Assembly: GCA_013330315.1 (NCBI GenBank)
Contig: DUIO01000102.1
Location: forward strand, 7,536 to 16,399
Source of the DNA: Methanosarcina sp.
GTDB taxonomy: Archaea; Halobacteriota; Methanosarcinia; Methanosarcinales; Methanosarcinaceae
DNA length: 8,864 nt
Direction: 5' to 3'
Position numbers and translations under genes: made by a program. The notes under the pieces were generated by a model, which searched no databases, was not told where the DNA came from, and saw only the letters and a program-made list of their open reading frames with translations. This document shows positions 5,691-8,864 of this stretch, piece by piece. Positions within the stretch are counted from its first letter, which is position 1. Each line of letters starts with the position of its first letter.

Positions 5691-6041
5691 ATGATAGGTT
5701 CAACTGAACTGCTTGCAATCATGATCGCTGCTCTCTTTCTTTTCGGGCCAAAGAAGCTCCCTGAACTTGCACGGTCACTTGGAGGTGCAGTCGGAGAATT
5801 CAAAAAGGCACAGAAAGCCGCTGAACTGGAGTTAACGACTTTCGATTCATATACCCGGAAAACAGGATATGGAGCTGACGCCGGGGCAAAAGAGGAAGAA
5901 AAGAAAAAGGCAACCGAAGGCCAGAGTGCCAAATCCGGAAAAACTCATAGCCTGGAAAGCTCCCTTGAAGCCAGGTCTTCCATTCCGGAGGAAGGAAATT
6001 TCGGAACTGCCAGTACCAGTGGAAAAGTTCCGGAAAACTGA
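5691..6041 (+). CDS. tatA: Twin-arginine translocase subunit TatA/TatE-type, copy 1
   Basis: 116 residues with the TatA layout: a short N-out segment, one membrane helix at about 5-18, the FGP hinge at 18-20 and the amphipathic helix KKLPELARSLGGAVGEFKKA (21-40). The tail beyond 45 is long, hydrophilic and low in complexity, rich in Glu/Lys/Ser/Gly (KEEEKKK at 67-73), and looks disordered. TatA oligomers form the conducting element of the Tat machine after TatC has bound a folded substrate. Glu6 lies 12 residues before the hinge Phe, the position of Gln8 in E. coli TatA and Glu8 in TatB. As no tatB is visible, it could serve both roles. The hinge and amphipathic helix are very close to those of tatA2, about 0.76 kb further on. 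The conserved N-terminus fixes the ATG. Confidence 0.92.
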   Translation: MIGSTELLAIMIAALFLFGPKKLPELARSLGGAVGEFKKAQKAAELELTTFDSYTRKTGYGADAGAKEEEKKKATEGQSAKSGKTHSLESSLEARSSIPEEGNFGTASTSGKVPEN

Positions 6042-6141
6042 AACTTTCAACAAGGATTCAGGTTTTACCTGCTGGTTATAGTATCTAATTAACGGGTGTA
6101 TTCTTTCAAGAGTAAGGCTGGTATATTAAAGCCCTAAAAGC

Positions 6142-6161
6142 TATAGCTTCTGGAAGCTATA
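6142..6161. terminator. Perfect 9-bp hairpin downstream of tatA1
   Basis: TATAGCTTC-TG-GAAGCTATA is a perfect inverted repeat, realistically an 8-bp stem with a CTGG loop. It is about 100 nt past the tatA1 stop and is followed by only a modest A-rich tract, so terminator function is uncertain; a regulator site or an RNA 3' end are alternatives. Confidence 0.3.
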
Positions 6162-6223
6162 AGTTGTATGTAGCAAAAAAGCTGGAATAGGCTTTTAAAA
6201 ATTAAAAATTAGCAAATATTGGT

Positions 6224-6237
6224 ATATATTAATATAT
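6224..6237. repeat. 14-bp perfect AT palindrome
   Basis: ATATATTAATATAT reads the same on both strands. In such AT-rich DNA this may be chance. It could act as a TATA-like element in either direction. Confidence 0.4.
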
Positions 6238-6283
6238 CAGCATATAGATAAAAGTGTGACAAATAATAAACGAAAAATAAAAG

Positions 6284-6293
6284 CTTTATATAG
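6284..6293 (+). promoter_or_regulatory. Probable box A of tatA2
   Basis: CTTTATATAG is a near-ideal archaeal box A. It would start transcription near 6312 and give a leader of about 140 nt. A second candidate, TCATATAACC at 6371-6380, would give a leader of about 50 nt. The sequence does not show which is used. Confidence 0.4.
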
Positions 6294-6395
6294 TAGAAGT
6301 AAATCCTCATTCTCTACTGAACAGCAGTTATTTAAAATAATTTTTGTTCTGCTAAAAGCGTTATAACTTATCATATAACCTATTGAGAAATAACT

Positions 6396-6413
6396 TATTG
6401 AAACTATTGAAAC
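6396..6413 (+). repeat. Tandem 9-bp duplication before tatA2
   Basis: TATTGAAAC occurs twice without a gap, at 6396-6404 and 6405-6413, in the likely tatA2 leader. A related TATTGAGAA lies just upstream at 6381. This may be simple slippage. Confidence 0.5.
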
Positions 6414-6452
6414 TTAAAGAAATCAGAAAAAAGTAAGATTCGAGGTATAGAC

Positions 6453-6767
6453 ATGATTGGCGGGGTAGGTCCCACAGAACTGATACTTATACTAGCAGTA
6501 GTTATGCTCCTTTTTGGGGCAAGCAAACTCCCGGAACTTGCACGGTCCATGGGAAGTTCAGTGGGGGAATTCAAAAAAGCCCAGAAAGAATCCGAACAGA
6601 ACCTGAAGGATTTTGAGAAATCTATAAAGGAACCCGTAACCCCAAAGACCAAGGTACAGGAAACCGCTGAAAAACTCGGACTTGACATACGAGGCAAGAC
6701 CGATGACCAGCTGCTTGAAGAGATCCAGAAATCCGCAGAGAAACCAAAAGAGGTTTCTGAACCGTGA
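6453..6767 (+). CDS. tatA: Twin-arginine translocase subunit TatA/TatE-type, copy 2
   Basis: 104 residues. A membrane helix spans about 7-21, followed by the FG hinge (21-22) and the amphipathic helix SKLPELARSMGSSVGEFKKA (24-43). Glu9 is 12 residues before the hinge Phe, equivalent to Gln8/Glu8 of E. coli TatA/TatB. The tail differs from that of tatA1: after a charged helix comes a compact segment, LGLDIRGKTDDQLLEEIQKS (75-94), that looks like a small folded or helical element, then a Lys/Glu-rich end. The ATG is preceded by GAGGT (6442-6446) with a 6-nt gap, so it starts with an SD, unlike tatA1. It probably forms or joins the Tat pore with TatC. A T-rich terminator overlaps its stop. It is likely a paralogue of tatA1 by tandem duplication, since the core matches almost residue for residue. 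Confidence 0.92.
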   Translation: MIGGVGPTELILILAVVMLLFGASKLPELARSMGSSVGEFKKAQKESEQNLKDFEKSIKEPVTPKTKVQETAEKLGLDIRGKTDDQLLEEIQKSAEKPKEVSEP

Positions 6768-6812
6768 AAAGGCCTGAAGAAACTTTTCTTTTTTCACTTT
6801 ATTTTATTTGTT
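6764..6812 (+). terminator. Stem-loop and T-rich terminator of tatA2
   Basis: GTGAAAA (6764-6770, overlapping the TGA stop) pairs with TTTTCAC (6791-6797). The loop holds TTTTCTT and the hairpin is followed by TTTATTTTATTTG. The combination of T-runs fits archaeal termination. Confidence 0.5.
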
Positions 6813-6880
6813 TCATCTAACTTCTTTTCAGGATTCTATTCAAAATTTCCTTAATTATGGTTCATATTCGGTGGAAGCTA

Positions 6881-6890
6881 TATTATATAT
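6881..6890 (+). promoter_or_regulatory. Probable box A of the Nudix gene
   Basis: TATTATATAT, about 65 bp before the GTG start, would start transcription near 6910 and leave a leader of about 43 nt carrying the strong SD. It lies inside the frame that would be coding if the upstream ATG at 6857 were used, which argues against that ATG. Confidence 0.45.
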
Positions 6891-6940
6891 GCCTGACAAA
6901 TACCGAAGAAATTGAAATTAAAAAATACTTAAAAATGACT

Positions 6941-6947
6941 AGGAGGT
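6941..6947 (+). promoter_or_regulatory. Perfect Shine-Dalgarno site deciding the Nudix start
   Basis: AGGAGGT is followed by TTCCT and then GTG at 6953: a full SD at the ideal 5-nt spacing. The ATG at 6857 has no SD, and the ATG at 6932 lies upstream of this site. Confidence 0.8.
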
Positions 6948-6952
6948 TTCCT

Positions 6953-7474
6953 GTGACAGAGATGATCAGTGAAGTTGACATAAATGATAATTTTCTTGGC
7001 CTGCGCTCTCGAGATGAGTTTTACTCAGGAAACCATATCCACAGAGCTTCCCAGCTTATTCTTCTGGACCCGGAAAACAGGATGCTCCTGCAAAAGCGGT
7101 CTCCCGGAAAATACTGGTTCCCGAACCGTTATACTTACTCCGTAAGCGGCACCGTTGCAAACGAGACCTATGAAACCTGCATTGCGCGAGAAATGCTTGA
7201 GGAAATAGGAATCTCCGTCCCGTTCAGGAAATTGTTCAAAATCCCCTGTATTCTGGAAAACAAAGGAGCGTATCATACGGTATTTTCAGGTAGGTGCTCG
7301 GAAGAGACTAGAAACCTCATAAAGTATGACCCTGAAGAAGCCGTCTCTATCGAATGGGTAGAACTTGAAGAACTGCACAGGGCTGTCAAAACAGAACCCC
7401 ACAAATACACTCCTTCTCTGAGGGCAGGGATAACAAAAATATTCGAAGAAGGATGCGAAAAGTACCTTTTTTAA
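6953..7474 (+). CDS. Nudix hydrolase, isopentenyl-diphosphate-isomerase-like
   Basis: 173 residues from the GTG at 6953, chosen for its SD and because the family normally begins about here. In this numbering HIHRAS (28-33) matches the HRA motif of the IPP isomerase-like Nudix branch, KYWFPN (53-58) precedes the box, and GTVANETYE... REMLEEIG (66-86) is the Nudix box. Glu80, Glu83 and Glu84 are the metal-binding glutamates. The box is one residue short: Gly66 to Glu71 has four residues between instead of five. Nudix enzymes cleave X-linked nucleoside diphosphates; IPP isomerases use the same fold for prenyl diphosphates. The substrate here is unknown, and a true isomerase role is not shown because the Cys of classical Idi (CGH) is replaced by Ser65. 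It converges on amrS with a 5-nt gap. Confidence 0.85.
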   Translation: MTEMISEVDINDNFLGLRSRDEFYSGNHIHRASQLILLDPENRMLLQKRSPGKYWFPNRYTYSVSGTVANETYETCIAREMLEEIGISVPFRKLFKIPCILENKGAYHTVFSGRCSEETRNLIKYDPEEAVSIEWVELEELHRAVKTEPHKYTPSLRAGITKIFEEGCEKYLF

Positions 7475-7479
7475 CACCC

Positions 7480-8544
7480 TCAAAACTCATTTTCGCCCAA
7501 TACCTGTTTTGAGCCCGCATACTCCCCAATGATAGGTATATTTTCCCCGCAGACAGGGCACGTCTTTTCTGGAGTTATTTCGTATTTTTCTATATCAAAA
7601 TAACCTCGCAAGATCAATAATTTGCCGCAATTCGGACAGAAGGTGTTGTTGCGGTCGCTACCAGGGACATTGCCCATATAGACATATTTCATCCCTTCTT
7701 CGGTTGCGATTTTACAGGCATCCTGCATGGTTTTTACAGGTGTGGGAGCAAGATTCTGCATTTTATATTGAGGGTGGAAACGCGTAAAGTGCAGGGGAGT
7801 GTCAGCCCCGAGATTTTTATAAACCCATTTCGAAAGCTCCCTTAGCTCGTCAAGGGAATCATTTACTCCGGGTATGATCAGAGTCGTAATCTCCACATGG
7901 ATTCCGAGAGCCTTTGCAAGGGCAGAAGCTTCAAGCACAGGAGCCAGTTTTGCGCTGGCAACATCGTGATAGAACTTTTCATTGAAAGCCTTGATATCAA
8001 TATTAGCAGCATCAAGATAAGGCGCAATATGCTTCAGAGGCTCGGGAGTTATATACCCATTTGTTACATAAACCGTACCAAGCCCGGCTTCTTTTGCCAG
8101 TTTTGCACTTTCGTAGGTATATTCGTGCCAGATAGTGGGCTCATTGTAAGTCCAGGCAATGGACTTGGAACCTGAAAAAAGCGCCCTGTCCACAAGTTCT
8201 TCCGGAAGGATATCCTTCGTATATGCATCTTCCAGACAGACCTGAGAAATTGACCAGTTCTGGCAGTGTTTACAGCGGAAATTACATCCTATGGACCCGA
8301 CCGAATAAACATAGGACCCGGGATGGAAATGGTAAAGCGGTTTCTTCTCTATAGGGTCTATTGCCTCACTTGAAACGGTACCGTAAATAAGAGAATACAG
8401 GTCCCCTTCCCGGTTTTCCCTAATCCCGCAAAAGCCTCTTTTTCCGGGTGCAATCCTGCAGCTCTGGGCACAGAGACTGCAGTGAACTTTATTGTCTCCG
8501 AGCTTCTCATAGAACATGGCTTCCTTTATCACATCAATCCCCAT
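7480..8544 (-). CDS. amrS: AmmeMemoRadiSam-system radical SAM enzyme (PflA-like)
   Basis: A 354-residue protein of the family's usual length. CSLC...C...GFCG (Cys22, 25, 29, 39) is the conserved N-terminal cysteine cluster. GCNFRCKHCQNW (86-97) gives the CxxxCxxC that binds the radical SAM [4Fe-4S] cluster (Cys87, 91, 94). WTYNEPT (131-137), VTNGY (160-164) and NIDIKAF (181-187) match pyruvate-formate-lyase-activase relatives, and HFTRFHP (252-258) is typical of AmrS. A C-terminal zinc-ribbon-like segment has CPNC (303-306) and CPVC (329-332). The protein is cytosolic. The family often accompanies AMMECR1 and Memo proteins; neither partner lies in this window, and the reaction is not known to me. 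The ATG at 8544 has no SD. A GTG at codon 5 (8532) behind GGGG, just before the conserved IKEAMFYEKL, is an alternative. It overlaps no neighbour but converges on the Nudix gene. Confidence 0.92.
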   Translation of the reverse strand: MGIDVIKEAMFYEKLGDNKVHCSLCAQSCRIAPGKRGFCGIRENREGDLYSLIYGTVSSEAIDPIEKKPLYHFHPGSYVYSVGSIGCNFRCKHCQNWSISQVCLEDAYTKDILPEELVDRALFSGSKSIAWTYNEPTIWHEYTYESAKLAKEAGLGTVYVTNGYITPEPLKHIAPYLDAANIDIKAFNEKFYHDVASAKLAPVLEASALAKALGIHVEITTLIIPGVNDSLDELRELSKWVYKNLGADTPLHFTRFHPQYKMQNLAPTPVKTMQDACKIATEEGMKYVYMGNVPGSDRNNTFCPNCGKLLILRGYFDIEKYEITPEKTCPVCGENIPIIGEYAGSKQVLGENEF

Positions 8545-8631
8545 TTAGTGATTGTCGTTTTGGGTAATAATGGTTACTGTAAGAGATTTTACAGAGAGAA
8601 TAAGAAAATAGAATAACTCTCGTTTAAGTAA

Positions 8632-8658
8632 TAAAAAAAGCTGCAAAAAAGAGTTGCA
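8632..8658 (-). terminator. T-rich terminator with short hairpin after the rightmost gene
   Basis: On the minus strand TGCAA (8658-8654) and TTGCA (8646-8642) can form a 5-bp stem around CTCTTTT. It is followed by GC and a run of seven T (8639-8633). This lies 70-95 nt past the stop of the partial gene and before the amrS promoter region, so it probably separates the two transcripts. Confidence 0.45.
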
Positions 8659-8727
8659 TTTCAGGAAAGAAAATACTGACCCGAAGACGAAAGTTTTATC
8701 CTGCAGCGGGATTTTACCTCACTAATC

Positions 8728-8864
8728 TCAAACTACTTTCCATGCAAACACAATTCTTGACCCGTCTTTCATATCAAGGGCACGGAAAACCTCAAGCCCG
8801 TAACTGCCCAGCATATCGATGTATTCGCTAAAGGGGACGCTGTTTTCGAAACTATACTCTGTGT
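8728..8864 (-). CDS. C-terminal fragment of an unrecognised protein (cut by window edge)
   Basis: The frame is open from the right edge to a TGA at 8730-8728, giving 44 codons. The readable end contains SVPFSEYIDMLGSYGL and then EVFRALDMKDGSRIVFAWKV followed by V, with good codon use matching the neighbours. The pattern (short helix, then two likely strands with Gly turns, ending on a hydrophobic strand) looks like the end of a small folded cytosolic domain. There are no cysteines or membrane segments. The family is not recognised. It is in the same direction as amrS, about 180 bp upstream of it, but a T-rich terminator lies between them. Confidence 0.75.
   Translation of the reverse strand, partial: TEYSFENSVPFSEYIDMLGSYGLEVFRALDMKDGSRIVFAWKVV

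Larger units (their letters stand above)
6042..6452. other. AT-rich spacer between tatA1 and tatA2
   Basis: About 410 bases with no supported gene. It contains a small hairpin CAGGT-TTT-ACCTG (6059-6071) shortly after tatA1, a stronger hairpin at 6142-6161, a 14-bp perfect AT palindrome at 6224-6237, a TATA box at 6284-6293 and a 9-bp tandem duplication at 6396-6413. The length and the box A suggest tatA2 is transcribed on its own. Confidence 0.6.

Noticed and set aside
5546..5932. A 128-codon minus-strand frame opposite tatA1.
   Set aside because: Antisense to the conserved TatA core. The serine/phenylalanine-rich translation is typical of a reverse-complement shadow.

Overview
This window most likely comes from a methanogenic euryarchaeon of the Methanosarcina type. 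The reasons are long, very AT-rich spacers between moderately GC genes, archaeal box-A (TATA) promoters combined with occasional strong Shine-Dalgarno (SD) sites, and the gene content: an archaeal twin-arginine translocation (Tat) cluster, an AmmeMemoRadiSam radical SAM enzyme and a DUF4011 helicase. The genus is an inference from the look of the proteins; no search was run.

Layout, left to right. (1) 1-1481, minus strand: the N-terminal 493 residues of a large DUF4011/superfamily-1 helicase, cut by the window edge. (2) 1482-2124: an AT-rich spacer with two short-period repeat tracts. (3) 2125-3018, minus: a ten-helix EamA/DMT-family transporter. (4) 3019-3448: a spacer holding a chain of three closely spaced mini-ORFs behind tatC1, one with an SD that matches the 16S tail over nine bases. 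(5) 3449-6767: the Tat cluster. tatC1 (minus) and tatC2 (plus) are divergent around a repeat-rich promoter region of about 0.5 kb. They are followed on the plus strand by two tatA-type genes, each with its own promoter-like region. (6) 6953-7474, plus: a Nudix hydrolase of the isopentenyl-diphosphate-isomerase-like kind. Its real start is a GTG with a perfect SD. (7) 7480-8544, minus: AmrS, a PflA-like radical SAM protein, converging on the Nudix gene with a 5-nt gap. (8) 8728-8864, minus: the last 44 codons of an unrecognised gene.

The Tat genes encode the two component types of a minimal export machine for folded, cofactor-bearing proteins. TatC recognises the twin-arginine signal; TatA builds the pore and, in the absence of tatB here, may also do the TatB job. 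The most striking observation is that the two TatC proteins seem to have complementary losses. TatC2 keeps the two glutamates known in E. coli TatC to contact the twin-arginine motif (E15 and E103 equivalents) but has Gln at the E170 position. TatC1 keeps the E170 and TPPD motifs but lacks both signal-binding glutamates. This suggests a division of labour within a mixed TatC complex. The shared upstream region carries four GTTCAGG copies, a related TTCAGGA site, and GGAAC/GTTCC half-sites beside both TATA boxes, which may allow co-regulation.

Limits: all family calls rest on motifs read by eye, and promoter, terminator and hairpin calls are pattern-based.
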